A stretch of DNA of 22,956 bases, taken from the IMG/VR virus record IMGVR_UViG_3300025138_000385, positions 1 through 22,956 of that record. The stretch is one strand, 5' to 3'. The DNA comes from a virus. The notes beneath the pieces are model-generated. The model saw only the letters and a program-made list of their open reading frames with translations, ran no database searches and was not told the origin of the DNA. The translations under genes were made by a program, and so were the position numbers. Shown one piece after another: positions 8,981 through 16,214 of this stretch; the first letter of the stretch is position 1, and the number at the start of each line of letters is the position of its first letter.

Positions 8981-8990
8981 GGAGCAACCA

Positions 8991-9371
8991 ATGGGATACA
9001 AACTAGGACTACGAAGTAAGCAGAACTTGTCTGGGGTGCATCCCGATATGGTTGCTGTTGTCACAAGAGCATTAGAGATTAGTGAAAAAGACTTTAGTGT
9101 AACTGAGGGTGTTCGTAACATTGAACGTCAGCGTATGCTTAAGAAGACAGGTAAGTCAACTACACTTAAGTCTCGTCACCTGACGGGTCATGCAGTAGAT
9201 GTTGTTCCATACCCTGTGTCGTGGGAGTGGGACGAGTTCTACCCTATTGGTGATGCTATGAAGAAGGCAGCAGAGGAGTTAGACATTAAGATTGTTTGGG
9301 GTGGTGATTGGAAGAAGTTCCCGGATGGTCCTCATTTTCAGTTAGACTGGAAAGCCTACCCCTGTGACTAG
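8991..9371 (+). CDS. Endolysin, M15 family L-Ala-D-Glu-type peptidase
   Basis: This 126-residue protein is a zinc peptidase that cuts the peptide stems of peptidoglycan to release progeny. The motif SRHLTGHAVD supplies H63 and D70, and DGPHFQLD supplies D112 and H115. The spacing agrees exactly with the zinc ligands and catalytic aspartate of the T5 endolysin (known: H66, D73, D130, H133 in that protein). It has no signal peptide or cell-wall-binding domain, so a holin is required for export; the 3TM holin gene lies 1.3 kb downstream. GGAGCAACCAATG gives a good ribosome site. Confidence 0.93.
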   Translation: MGYKLGLRSKQNLSGVHPDMVAVVTRALEISEKDFSVTEGVRNIERQRMLKKTGKSTTLKSRHLTGHAVDVVPYPVSWEWDEFYPIGDAMKKAAEELDIKIVWGGDWKKFPDGPHFQLDWKAYPCD

Positions 9372-9393
9372 GGGGGTAGAAGATTGTTTCGTA

Positions 9394-9645
9394 ATGGGTA
9401 AAAACATATCGGCAAGTTTATTGTTTGCCTTAGTACTACAAGCTGCAATGATAGTTTGGAGTATATCACAGATGAGGGCAGATGTAGATGCTAACTCGTC
9501 ATCTATAGTTAGAATAAGTGCTGATGTTAAGGCTGTTGAAACATCCTCAGTTACCCAAGCCGTTCAGTTAGGTAAGATAGAAGAAAACATAAAGGGAATT
9601 AAAGAGTCCCTTGAAAGGATGCTTGAGGTAATGGAGAGAGACTAA
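9394..9645 (+). CDS. Small membrane-anchored coiled-coil protein (lysis region)
   Basis: With the ATG at 9394 the protein has 83 residues: a single membrane segment (SLLFALVLQAAMIVWSI, residues ~7-23) followed by a predicted coiled coil to the C-terminus (many Ile/Val/Lys/Glu heptads). A GTG at 9364 would add ten residues and overlaps the endolysin stop; the ATG is preferred because the extra stretch is not hydrophobic or conserved-looking, but this is uncertain. The layout resembles XhlA-type or holin-accessory proteins in other phages. Function otherwise unknown. Confidence 0.65.
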   Translation: MGKNISASLLFALVLQAAMIVWSISQMRADVDANSSSIVRISADVKAVETSSVTQAVQLGKIEENIKGIKESLERMLEVMERD

Positions 9646-10127
9646 TGCTAGACCCCATAACGGCCATATCAGCCTGTACCGCTGCCTTCACTATGACTAA
9701 GAAATTGGTACAACATGGCAGAGAGATAGAAGACGTTATGGGGCAGCTAGGGGAGTGGTTCGGAGCCGCTTCTGATCTTGCTAAAGCTGAACAACAAAGA
9801 AAGACACCTTCAACTATACAGAAGCTAACTGCTGGTGATAGTATAGAGAAGGAAGCCTTTGACATAATCGTACATAAGAAGAAACTAGCGGCTCAACAGA
9901 AAGAGTTAATGTTCCTTTTGAATATGCGATTTGGTCCTAATACTTGGGACGAGATGATTAAGTTAAGAAGGCAGATCAGAAAAGAACGTGAAGAGACTGT
10001 CTACAGGGCAATGGAAGCTAAGAAGGAGATGATTAATAACTTAGGCATGTTTGCCTTGTCTCTAGGTATCTTACTTGTCGTGTTTGGTGGAGTATATTTA
10101 ATTGGGTTAGGTACAGGTTCGTGGTAA
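9645..10127 (+). CDS. Membrane-anchored helical protein of lysis region, unknown function
   Basis: This 160-residue protein begins on a TAATG overlap with the preceding stop. It has a short Ala-rich N-terminal segment, a long basic/acidic helical core (residues ~20-130, with RRQIRKEREETVYRAMEAKK), and a C-terminal membrane segment (MFALSLGILLVVFGGVYLI, ~134-152). No family is recognised with confidence. Its position between the endolysin and the holin suggests a role in lysis or membrane attachment; a virion-associated role is an alternative. Confidence 0.6.
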   Translation: MLDPITAISACTAAFTMTKKLVQHGREIEDVMGQLGEWFGAASDLAKAEQQRKTPSTIQKLTAGDSIEKEAFDIIVHKKKLAAQQKELMFLLNMRFGPNTWDEMIKLRRQIRKEREETVYRAMEAKKEMINNLGMFALSLGILLVVFGGVYLIGLGTGSW

Positions 10128-10420
10128 AAGCATTATTGTTGGCGACACTCTTAATTTTCACTGTAGGGGTATCAGAAGCTAAAGAACCTAAGATGGTAAT
10201 CTGTAAGTTGTGGAAACGTATTGCTATAATGGGTGTACAGCAGTGCTGGTATCGTGGACCTAACGGATCATCTGCTACGTTTTTCCCTACACCTTTAATA
10301 CCTAAGTACGAGTACGGGGCAGCTTACCGACAATGCCCTCAGAGTTTTGAATGTGTATACGACTTTAAGAAACGTAGACCTTCTGCACAAGAAATTATAG
10401 ACGGATTGAAAGGACGCTGA
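10121..10420 (+). CDS. Exported small cysteine-containing protein
   Basis: The 99-residue protein begins with GTG at 10121 and overlaps the upstream stop by 7 nt. Residues 1-20 form a classic signal peptide (MVKALLLATLLIFTVGVSEA) with an A-x-A-like cleavage site before KEPKM. The mature part has four cysteines (C28, C42, C72, C78), consistent with disulfides in the periplasm. A spanin-like or exclusion role cannot be told from the sequence. No lipobox cysteine immediately follows the signal segment, so it is not an obvious lipoprotein. Confidence 0.65.
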   Translation: MVKALLLATLLIFTVGVSEAKEPKMVICKLWKRIAIMGVQQCWYRGPNGSSATFFPTPLIPKYEYGAAYRQCPQSFECVYDFKKRRPSAQEIIDGLKGR

Positions 10421-10621
10421 ATGACACCAGAAAAACTAGACGCATGGCGAATTGCACCAAGGCTACTTATACTAAGTTACATGATTGTGTTCTATCAAAC
10501 CTGTAACTGGTTTATGGATTTAAGTTCGCCAAACAATGCCCAAGCAGGATTCGTTAGTGTTATAGTTGGCGCAGGGGCAGCTTGGTTTGGTTTGTATCTT
10601 AACGGGGGTAATAAGAAATGA
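10421..10621 (+). CDS. Small two-transmembrane protein, holin-like candidate
   Basis: A 66-residue protein with two hydrophobic segments (residues ~13-32 and ~43-60) joined by a short polar loop with PNNAQ, and a Lys-rich end (GGNKK). The small size and two membrane spans fit a second holin or pinholin, though no family motif is visible. It begins immediately after the TGA at 10418-10420 and overlaps the next gene by ATGA at 10618-10621, so translation is coupled with the 3TM holin. Confidence 0.55.
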   Translation: MTPEKLDAWRIAPRLLILSYMIVFYQTCNWFMDLSSPNNAQAGFVSVIVGAGAAWFGLYLNGGNKK

Positions 10622-10974
10622 TAGGAGCAATTATTAGCAGTCTCTCAGGGTTAGCTACGAGTATAATTGATGGTAAGACACAACTCAAGCTAACTGAGGC
10701 AGAGATTAGGAAAAAACAATTAACTGGGGAGATTGATTGGGACTTAGCGGCTATAAAGTCTACGGAGAACTCTTGGAAAGATGAATGGATTACACTTCTA
10801 TTCTCAGTACCACTTGTACTTGCGTTCTTACCTTTTGCTTGGGCAGAAGATGTAGTAGCTAATGGTTTTGCAGCCCTTGAATCAATGCCACAGTGGTATC
10901 AAATTTCCCTTGGTGGGATTGTTAGTGCCAGCATAGGACTAAGGTCAGTAAGTAAATTCTTCGGCAACAAATAA
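10618..10974 (+). CDS. Holin, 3TM-superfamily-like
   Basis: The 118-residue protein ends the plus-strand block. It opens with an amphipathic/hydrophobic helix (MIGAIISSLSGLATSII), a charged helix (~20-56), then NSWKDEWITLLFSVPLVLAFLPF (membrane, ~58-74), and a last hydrophobic segment (~95-110, YQISLGGIVSASIGLRSV) ending in KFFGNK. This matches the layout of the Holin_3TM (PF11351) family found in alphaproteobacterial gene transfer agents and phages. It would form the membrane pore through which the M15 endolysin reaches peptidoglycan. Identification is from layout and motif, not alignment. Confidence 0.82.
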   Translation: MIGAIISSLSGLATSIIDGKTQLKLTEAEIRKKQLTGEIDWDLAAIKSTENSWKDEWITLLFSVPLVLAFLPFAWAEDVVANGFAALESMPQWYQISLGGIVSASIGLRSVSKFFGNK

Positions 10975-10999
10975 ATACAAGTATATATACAAAATAGTA

Positions 11000-11040
11000 A
11001 AGCCCCTGCGTCCACTCAAGGATACAGGGGCTTTTTTTTT
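11000..11040 (+). terminator. Rho-independent terminator at convergent gene junction
   Basis: A stem of nine base pairs (11000-11008 with 11025-11033, AAGCCCCTG / CAGGGGCTT) flanks an inner TCC/GGA pair (11011-11013 with 11020-11022) and is followed by a T run (11032-11040). It follows the holin stop by 25 nt and faces the plus-strand block, so it should end late tail-lysis transcription. On the minus strand the sequence beyond the stem has only a weak T run, so termination of the opposing transcripts here is less certain. Confidence 0.92.
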
Positions 11041-11200
11041 ATTTGTTGTGTTCCTCGTCTAAGTGTCTAAACAGAGCATACATAGGAACCTTCATCTTAA
11101 AGTCTATCTCCTTCTCTAGCTTATCCACCTTCCCAGCTAACCACAGTATTAACAATGTCTGTACGACCAACACGATAGAGGATAGATCAGGTATCTCCAT
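11039..11200 (-). CDS. Small single-TM coiled-coil protein (53 aa), unknown
   Basis: ATG at 11200-11198 opens a 53-residue frame on the minus strand, ending in TAA at 11041-11039. The product has an N-terminal membrane segment (SSIVLVVQTLLILWLA, residues ~7-22) followed by an amphipathic charged helix with KVDKLEKEIDFKMK. The start overlaps the DUF3310 gene by 14 nt and has AGAAG ahead of it, as in coupled phage genes. It is the last gene of the minus-strand block, running into the T run of the convergent terminator. Function unknown; it resembles the small anchored coiled-coil proteins of the lysis region in shape only. Confidence 0.6.
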   Translation of the reverse strand: MEIPDLSSIVLVVQTLLILWLAGKVDKLEKEIDFKMKVPMYALFRHLDEEHNK

Positions 11201-11441
11201 GTTCTTCTACCACCTTAATCAATCTAGCACCATACCACTCAGCTTTCTTTAGGTCTTCTATACCGTTCTTATATCGCCACCTATGTAGGTACTTGGCTAT
11301 ATTCCCACGTAGGTATCCTATGAACTCTTCCTTGGTTAAGAAGTCCTCTATATAGTCGATACACTCTATGACACCAGTACCGTAGTGAGGTGGACTATTT
11401 ACCATATCGGTTACGTTATTTAACTCTTTCCACTTAGCCAT
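11187..11441 (-). CDS. DUF3310 family protein
   Basis: The 84-residue protein has the DUF3310 signature: VNSPPHYGTGVIECIDYIED at residues ~13-32, then IGYLRGNIAKYLHRWRYKNG and an EDLKKAEWYGARLI helix (Pfam PF11753, found in many phages). Its function is not established; it lies in nucleotide-metabolism clusters. A GTG at 11447 would add two residues; ATG 11441 is chosen because AGAGG lies 5 nt ahead of it. The start overlaps the 43-aa gene, and the end overlaps the 53-aa gene. Confidence 0.85.
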   Translation of the reverse strand: MAKWKELNNVTDMVNSPPHYGTGVIECIDYIEDFLTKEEFIGYLRGNIAKYLHRWRYKNGIEDLKKAEWYGARLIKVVEEHGDT

Positions 11442-11565
11442 TGTCACCTCTTATAAGTTTAGCCTGTTCTTTTATTAGTTCTTGTTGTCGTTCTAGTTCA
11501 AGGTATTGCTTGTCTACCTCAGATAACTCTTTGGGGGCAGGATTAAGTTTAACAACATCCCCCAT
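11434..11565 (-). CDS. Small helical charged protein (43 aa), unknown
   Basis: ATG at 11565-11563 opens a 43-residue frame ending in TAA at 11436-11434. The start is fused to the preceding gene's TGA (TGATG), and AAGGAG lies 8 nt ahead, a strong ribosome site. The product is highly charged and helical (LSEVDKQYLELERQQELIKE) with no membrane segment. The stop overlaps the DUF3310 start by 8 nt. The run of overlaps on either side is good evidence it is real. No family recognised; a regulatory or partner role to DUF3310 is only a guess. Confidence 0.65.
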   Translation of the reverse strand: MGDVVKLNPAPKELSEVDKQYLELERQQELIKEQAKLIRGDNG

Positions 11566-11786
11566 CACAAGTCTCCTTTGTCTTTCATGTTAAAAGGCAT
11601 ACCGACACACTGACTAAAGAACTTTGCATTAGGCTCAGGTTTAGTCTCAAGTAAGTAAAGCATGTTTAACTCCCTTACAGCCTGACACCTTTCTTCTGTC
11701 TTGTAAGTTGCATTAGGTGCGCGTACAGAGAAGTGTGGTTCCCCGTCCTTCATAATACTAAGTACTACTATATACACATATATCAT
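11565..11786 (-). CDS. Small protein with hydrophobic N-terminus, unknown
   Basis: With ATG at 11786-11784 the protein has 73 residues. The start overlaps the PhoH stop (ATGA) and has AAGGAGAAACT ahead, a clear ribosome site, so the longer frame to 11816 is not preferred. The N-terminus is short and hydrophobic (MIYVYIVVLSI), followed by a Lys/Glu-rich part with two cysteines (ERCQAV and SQCVG). It could be exported or anchored in the membrane. No known family is recognised. Confidence 0.65.
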   Translation of the reverse strand: MIYVYIVVLSIMKDGEPHFSVRAPNATYKTEERCQAVRELNMLYLLETKPEPNAKFFSQCVGMPFNMKDKGDL

Positions 11787-12490
11787 AGTTTCTCCTTCAT
11801 AAATACCTTTACCCATTGAGCGCAGATATCGCTTCTGATAATGTCTTCAACACCAAACTCAATGATAGAGACAGGTAACATATGCTTCTTAGCTAAGTGG
11901 ATCACCTTAGATAGACCATCTGCTTCCTTTAAGTCTGATTGTTGTACATCACCATTAAGGACAATTGTAGAACATTCTCCAACTCTTGTCAACAACATCT
12001 TTAACTCATGGGTAGTTATATTCTGTGTTTCGTCAACTATTATAAAAGCATCATCAAAACTACGACCCCTCATAAGAGACATAGGTGCCATTTCAATGTT
12101 ACCAGACTTGATACCAGTTTCCACTGTGCCAGCCCCTAGATGTTTCTGTAGTACATCTAATACAGGTAAAGCCCACGGTTGAACCTTTTCCTCTAAGGTT
12201 CCGGGGAGATACCCCATGTCCTTGCCCACAGAGACCATAGGACGGGTTATGACGATCTTGTCTACCTTCTTAGTGGTGTAAAGGTCAGCAGCTACGGTGG
12301 CAGTAATGTAGGTCTTACCTGTTCCTGCTGGCCCCAGTACAAACACTTGACTGTATTCTTTAAGTGCATCTATAAACTCCTTCTGTTTGTCTGTCTTAGG
12401 AGTGAGGCCAGAAGTTTCCCTCTGACCTGCACCCTTGTATTTAGTCTTTCTACGTGACCTACTTGGCTTAACTAATTCTGAGTTATCCAA
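11783..12490 (-). CDS. phoH: PhoH-like ATPase
   Basis: The 235-residue protein has the PhoH fold: Walker A GPAGTGKT at residues 53-60, the characteristic RPMVSVGKDMGYLPGTLEEK (83-102), Walker B FIIVDETQN (149-157) and the DVQQSDL region (~181). PhoH is a predicted nucleotide-binding protein common in marine phages and induced by phosphate starvation in E. coli; its role in phage infection is not settled. The apparent start is TTG at 12490, which overlaps the RNR stop; no better ATG lies before the ATPase core. The N-terminal 20 residues are basic (SRSRRKTKYKG), perhaps for nucleic-acid binding. Confidence 0.93.
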   Translation of the reverse strand: MDNSELVKPSRSRRKTKYKGAGQRETSGLTPKTDKQKEFIDALKEYSQVFVLGPAGTGKTYITATVAADLYTTKKVDKIVITRPMVSVGKDMGYLPGTLEEKVQPWALPVLDVLQKHLGAGTVETGIKSGNIEMAPMSLMRGRSFDDAFIIVDETQNITTHELKMLLTRVGECSTIVLNGDVQQSDLKEADGLSKVIHLAKKHMLPVSIIEFGVEDIIRSDICAQWVKVFMKEKL

Positions 12491-14384
12491 TGTCTACCAT
12501 CTCACATACATCTCCTGTACAGGCCATAGTTTGCATACCTGAAGTGTTGTCCTCTTGTTCATACTCAGATAGTTTATTCCAATCAATACTTCTAGGCATC
12601 TGATCAAGTAGTATATGATAGTCTGTAGCTGCACACTCCTGATATGGTGCCTGTTGATATGTATGCTCATTGAAGGGCAAGAACGATACACCCGACATTT
12701 CATCAAAGTGTTCATACACAAATGCACCTACAGCAAACCACTCCTCCGACTTGACGTTAATAGTAACACTAGGCTTATGTTCACACCAATGTCTTTGATA
12801 CATCAACCACATCTCTAGCTGTTCTAAAGCTGTCGTATCGGCTGTGTGTACTGCACCCATAGGAGACCGCATAGGAAAGCTAAACACTGTTGTAGCGTCA
12901 GGCTTCATTACGTCAGGCTCATTAGGGATACCTTGATCCATCATAAACTGTGTTAACGGGTCTTTGTTGTCTCCTCTTACTGTACGAATATAGTATGGGC
13001 TGTGTCTTGCATGAATCCCACTGGAACTGTCTACAACTTGTGAAACCGTACCCGATGGTTTAACACAAGTTATAGCTGTTGATACTGGGATACCTAACTT
13101 CTCAGCCCACTCCTTATTTGTCCCTACTGCTACTTCTTTAAGGTGTTGTAGTGTCTTATCTAGTCCTGCGTTCTTTAGCGTCATTAACGGGTTGTCCATT
13201 ATCCCCGTGAGAGACACACCGAGCAATCGTTCTTCTGAGGTATTGTCAGTCCACATTTTACGCAAGTACGGAAAGTGGGTGTAGGTTGACTGAATGGTTC
13301 CAAGTATAGTTGCAAGACGGACTTTTCTTGTAAGGTCTTCCAGAGTGTCGTTAGCACGGATGACAACTTCCGTAAGATTACAGAACTGATTCGGTCGAAG
13401 TATGATTTCCGAACATGGATTAGTTCCGAACTCGTATTCTGCATTTCGTCTGCCATTCTTAGCCGCCTGTTTCTTCGATGCTTCACGATTAAATACACCT
13501 CGCTCACCTGATCCACTCTCCATTAATGACACCCACTCACGCATGAATGACATACTATCTGGCTTTTCTGTATAAGACACAGAGTTATTAGCTAAGGCCC
13601 GTTGTCCATTCAGTTCCCACCAGTTACCTGACTTGGCGTGACGCATACGATCATCAGATAGATTAGATAGACTGATCATAGCAGAGCGTCTAACGCCACC
13701 TACAACAACAACTTCCCCAATCTTACACATTAGGTCATGGCACTCAATAGAACTCAACTTACGCCCCTGTGCTGCCTTAAACGTAGACACAGAGAAGTTA
13801 AACAAATCAACCAAAGGAGCAGGACCACTAGCACGACCACCAAACGTCTTAAGTCTAGCACCCGCTGGACGTACTTTAGATACATCCCACTTAGGAATCT
13901 CACCAGCCCACAGGAGAGCCAGAACTTGTCTGAGACCTTTAGCCCAACCTTCCTTACTGTCCTTGATAACAATAGTCGTGTCACTTTCAAAGAGGGAGGG
14001 AACCTCTGGCAACTTAGTAATGAACTGACGCTCAACACTGAACCCGACACCAGTACCACAGAGCAGGATGAACATAGCCTCATCGAAGGCTTTAGGATCA
14101 TCTACGGGTAAGTAAGAACAGTTATACATACAAGTGTTGTCACGGGCTGAACTCTTACCAGCAGTCATAAGAGAACGCATACTAGGCATAACCTCAAGGC
14201 TGAGGATAGCACTGCTAATCTCTTCTTGGTGCGTAGGGGTTAGCCAAGGAGATACGATATTAGTCATATACCGACCAACTGTCTCACCCCATGTCTCACG
14301 GCGTCCTTCCTCTTCTAACCAACGTGCATAACGGCTAGTAGCAATAAATGTTTGGTAGTCTGTGGGCAAGTAGTTACTTTTCAT
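12483..14384 (-). CDS. nrdJ: Class II (B12-dependent) ribonucleotide reductase, monomeric RTPR-type
   Basis: The 633-residue protein makes deoxynucleotides from ribonucleotides, needed for phage DNA. NPCSEIIL gives N322, C324 (thiyl site) and E326; C335 lies 11 residues after C324, as in Lactobacillus leichmannii RTPR (C408 and C419). The C-terminal ACTGDVC gives the CxxxxC redox pair at C622/C627, same spacing as RTPR C731/C736. These show the AdoCbl-dependent, triphosphate-type monomer class, usually 690-740 residues, so this is a shorter form. It needs no NrdB subunit and no oxygen but does need host cobalamin. GAGGAACGAAG precedes the ATG; the start overlaps the DUF1127 end. Confidence 0.95.
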   Translation of the reverse strand: MKSNYLPTDYQTFIATSRYARWLEEEGRRETWGETVGRYMTNIVSPWLTPTHQEEISSAILSLEVMPSMRSLMTAGKSSARDNTCMYNCSYLPVDDPKAFDEAMFILLCGTGVGFSVERQFITKLPEVPSLFESDTTIVIKDSKEGWAKGLRQVLALLWAGEIPKWDVSKVRPAGARLKTFGGRASGPAPLVDLFNFSVSTFKAAQGRKLSSIECHDLMCKIGEVVVVGGVRRSAMISLSNLSDDRMRHAKSGNWWELNGQRALANNSVSYTEKPDSMSFMREWVSLMESGSGERGVFNREASKKQAAKNGRRNAEYEFGTNPCSEIILRPNQFCNLTEVVIRANDTLEDLTRKVRLATILGTIQSTYTHFPYLRKMWTDNTSEERLLGVSLTGIMDNPLMTLKNAGLDKTLQHLKEVAVGTNKEWAEKLGIPVSTAITCVKPSGTVSQVVDSSSGIHARHSPYYIRTVRGDNKDPLTQFMMDQGIPNEPDVMKPDATTVFSFPMRSPMGAVHTADTTALEQLEMWLMYQRHWCEHKPSVTINVKSEEWFAVGAFVYEHFDEMSGVSFLPFNEHTYQQAPYQECAATDYHILLDQMPRSIDWNKLSEYEQEDNTSGMQTMACTGDVCEMVDIG

Positions 14385-14559
14385 TCTTCGTTCCTCTTTG
14401 AATCATATCTTCGTCTAGCCAGATCATTCGGTTAATATCGCCTCTGTTGATGCCTATGTCTTTTAAGGCGGCATCACTCATAGTATTTAGTTGCTTAATG
14501 GTTTCTCTGTGTAACCGCCAAGTCTTTAGGTAGTTGTAGTATCGTGTAACCCAATTCAT
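14374..14559 (-). CDS. DUF1127 small protein
   Basis: The 61-residue protein carries the DUF1127 pattern: an N-terminal basic helix (TRYYNYLKTWRLHRETIKQL) and the LSDxxLxDIGIxRxxI-like motif 'MSDAALKDIGINRGDINRMI'. DUF1127 proteins are small Alphaproteobacterial (and enterobacterial) proteins; a few, such as CcaF1 of Rhodobacter sphaeroides, have been linked to RNA processing and turnover. A phage copy could alter host RNA metabolism, but that is inference. It sits between mazG and RNR with overlaps (ATGA with mazG at 14556-14559), so it is co-transcribed. Confidence 0.82.
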   Translation of the reverse strand: MNWVTRYYNYLKTWRLHRETIKQLNTMSDAALKDIGINRGDINRMIWLDEDMIQRGTKNEK

Positions 14560-14894
14560 CTGTTGTCACCACTGCCCTTAATAGTTCCACGTGCCTCACG
14601 GCTATCTAGTTTGTTAATGTTCTCTAGGATGGTAACACCCAAGTTAGCATGGTAGTAGTTAGATAAGGCTGTAGCATAAAACACAACGTCACCTAGTTCC
14701 TTTACAATGTCGTTAGGTGTAACCTCGGTCTTGTCTCGCATACTCTTCTTAATCTTCTCGGCTACTTCCCCAGCCTCACCCATAAGACCTAGAGCATTTT
14801 CCATCAGGCGGTCTTTACCCTCAGTAATTATCTTGTCCTCTACCCAATCACTATATTCCCGGAACGCTTCCATACTCTTGTGGCTCATAATCAT
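14556..14894 (-). CDS. MazG-like nucleotide pyrophosphohydrolase
   Basis: This 112-residue protein has the single-domain MazG fold: GEAGEVAEKIKK (E40, E43) and ELGDVVFYATAL (E66, D69) form the magnesium-binding pattern EExxE...ExxD, within two helices. The family hydrolyses nucleoside triphosphates or related molecules; phage versions have been proposed to clean modified dNTPs or tune (p)ppGpp. In context with RNR it likely belongs to nucleotide-pool control. The ATG at 14894 overlaps the methylase stop and is preceded by GGGAG. Confidence 0.88.
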   Translation of the reverse strand: MIMSHKSMEAFREYSDWVEDKIITEGKDRLMENALGLMGEAGEVAEKIKKSMRDKTEVTPNDIVKELGDVVFYATALSNYYHANLGVTILENINKLDSREARGTIKGSGDNR

Positions 14895-15439
14895 TGTATC
14901 ATTCTCCCATAAAACTGCGTCTGTTCTTCATTACTGTAGTCAAAGAGATACCAAGCACAATTATCCTTGCCTTGGCTCTTACTTCCTTCAATCCACTTAA
15001 CTCTTCCTACACTTACCACCGTCTTACAGTAGGTCATAAAGGTAGCTGACTGCTTAGTGTGCATCCAATCTGCATCGAACAACAACCAAACAGGACATAT
15101 ACCTAAGAAGTTATCTATTAACGGATGCAGTATCTTCCTGTCCCAAGGTGGGTTAGTAATAGCAAAGAAGTCCTTGCTAAAACTACCTGAGACACTTTCT
15201 ATAGTTAGCGCATTCATCTTCTGTACATAGTCATGTCTTGGCTCTATGTCGTAGGCACCTATACATTCCCCTAGTCCACTGGTTAACTGGCTTATATGAG
15301 AGATCAGTCTCCCGTCACCTGCACATGGCTCCAAGTAGTCAAAGGAGTATGGCAGGTGAGGGATCAGAGGCTCTACAGCCTGTATTGGGGTAGGATAGTA
15401 GTCCCTTGGCACTCGCTCAAAATTAGAACGCTTCCCCAT
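14891..15439 (-). CDS. SAM-dependent methyltransferase-like protein (N6-adenine type motifs)
   Basis: The 182-residue protein has motif I LEPCAGDGRL (residues 36-45) that binds SAM, D64 as the likely acceptor acidic residue, and NPPW (96-99), motif IV of amino-methylating DNA MTases. The opening VPRDYYPTPIQAVEPLIPHL is typical of small phage methylase-like proteins. It is short, with no target-recognition domain or restriction partner nearby. It may protect phage DNA or act on another substrate; rRNA/protein methylation cannot be excluded. AAGGAG lies ~9 nt upstream of the ATG, and the gene overlaps the phosphoesterase by 17 nt. Confidence 0.8.
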   Translation of the reverse strand: MGKRSNFERVPRDYYPTPIQAVEPLIPHLPYSFDYLEPCAGDGRLISHISQLTSGLGECIGAYDIEPRHDYVQKMNALTIESVSGSFSKDFFAITNPPWDRKILHPLIDNFLGICPVWLLFDADWMHTKQSATFMTYCKTVVSVGRVKWIEGSKSQGKDNCAWYLFDYSNEEQTQFYGRMIQ

Positions 15440-16214
15440 TACCGTACATCTCCTTTAGACGTTGAAGTGATACAAACTCAGGGTCGTACATGCCACCAGA
15501 AATGTCTCTCTTAATGACAACACCCTTCCACCAATCGTTGTTAGCTTGACCAGCCCAAGACTCTGCTGCACCCTTGTAACACCCCGCTACAAGCCCCATG
15601 ATACCACTAGGGTGCGCTCCATCCCTAAACTTAAGGTCTCGCTTGTGACTATGCCCACACGTACTGCTGTGGTTCCTATTAGCCATTAGTGCATTGGCAT
15701 GATGTAACCCTGACATAGCAGTACCGTAGTTGCCAGAACTGAAGTAGTGAGCATATGATATTCCATCGTAGTCCCTTATAGATGGCGCTGAGTTCTCGTA
15801 TTCATGGTATTCATCAAACCAGTGATCTGTCTGTAAGTGGCTATATGAGATACCATACTTGTCTCCTTCTAGTCGTGGGTCATGTGCTATGGCACGTTTG
15901 ATACGATGTTCATGGTTGCCCTCAAACCCAAACCATTGTGGCACCTTATACTTACGGGTACTGGGCTTACGTCTCAGGCGGTCCATAGCTTCGTTGTAGT
16001 GGTTAATATCTGCCTCGTAACTCTGAGCGCACATAGCTTGTGGGTAGCGTGTGTCATAAGTGTTAAGAGACTTCATATCTGCACCATCACCTAAGTCAAT
16101 GATGTAGTTAGGGTTGACCTCATAGATTAGTTCACCTAGCCAATCAAAACGCTCATTTCCCACTGAAGGGTCTACATGAGCGCAAGAGAATACAATAGCT
16201 GTTTTACCCGTCAT
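15423..16214 (-). CDS. Metallophosphoesterase
   Basis: The 263-residue protein has calcineurin-like motifs: LGDGADMK (D43), EGNHEHR (N100, H101), YAHYF (H157) and CGHSHKR (H188, H190). The expected N-terminal DxH is CAH (C11, H13), so the first metal-binding aspartate is replaced by cysteine, which may change the metal or lower activity. Such proteins occur in marine T7-like genomes next to replication genes; substrates (cyclic or polynucleotide phosphate ends) are not known. Its place between endonuclease I and the methylase suggests nucleic-acid processing. AGGTGAAGT precedes the ATG. Confidence 0.87.
   Translation of the reverse strand: MTGKTAIVFSCAHVDPSVGNERFDWLGELIYEVNPNYIIDLGDGADMKSLNTYDTRYPQAMCAQSYEADINHYNEAMDRLRRKPSTRKYKVPQWFGFEGNHEHRIKRAIAHDPRLEGDKYGISYSHLQTDHWFDEYHEYENSAPSIRDYDGISYAHYFSSGNYGTAMSGLHHANALMANRNHSSTCGHSHKRDLKFRDGAHPSGIMGLVAGCYKGAAESWAGQANNDWWKGVVIKRDISGGMYDPEFVSLQRLKEMYGNGEAF

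Noticed and set aside
11043-11252. 69-residue plus-strand frame after the terminator
   Set aside because: It overlaps two coupled minus-strand genes and has no upstream promoter; sits beyond the plus-strand terminator.
11786-11816. Longer N-terminus (83 aa) for the protein ending at 11565
   Set aside because: ATG at 11786 has a strong ribosome site and overlaps the PhoH stop as ATGA.
13199-14111. Overlapping frames of 105-124 residues on both strands within the RNR gene
   Set aside because: The RNR frame is conserved to its catalytic residues throughout; others show no family features.
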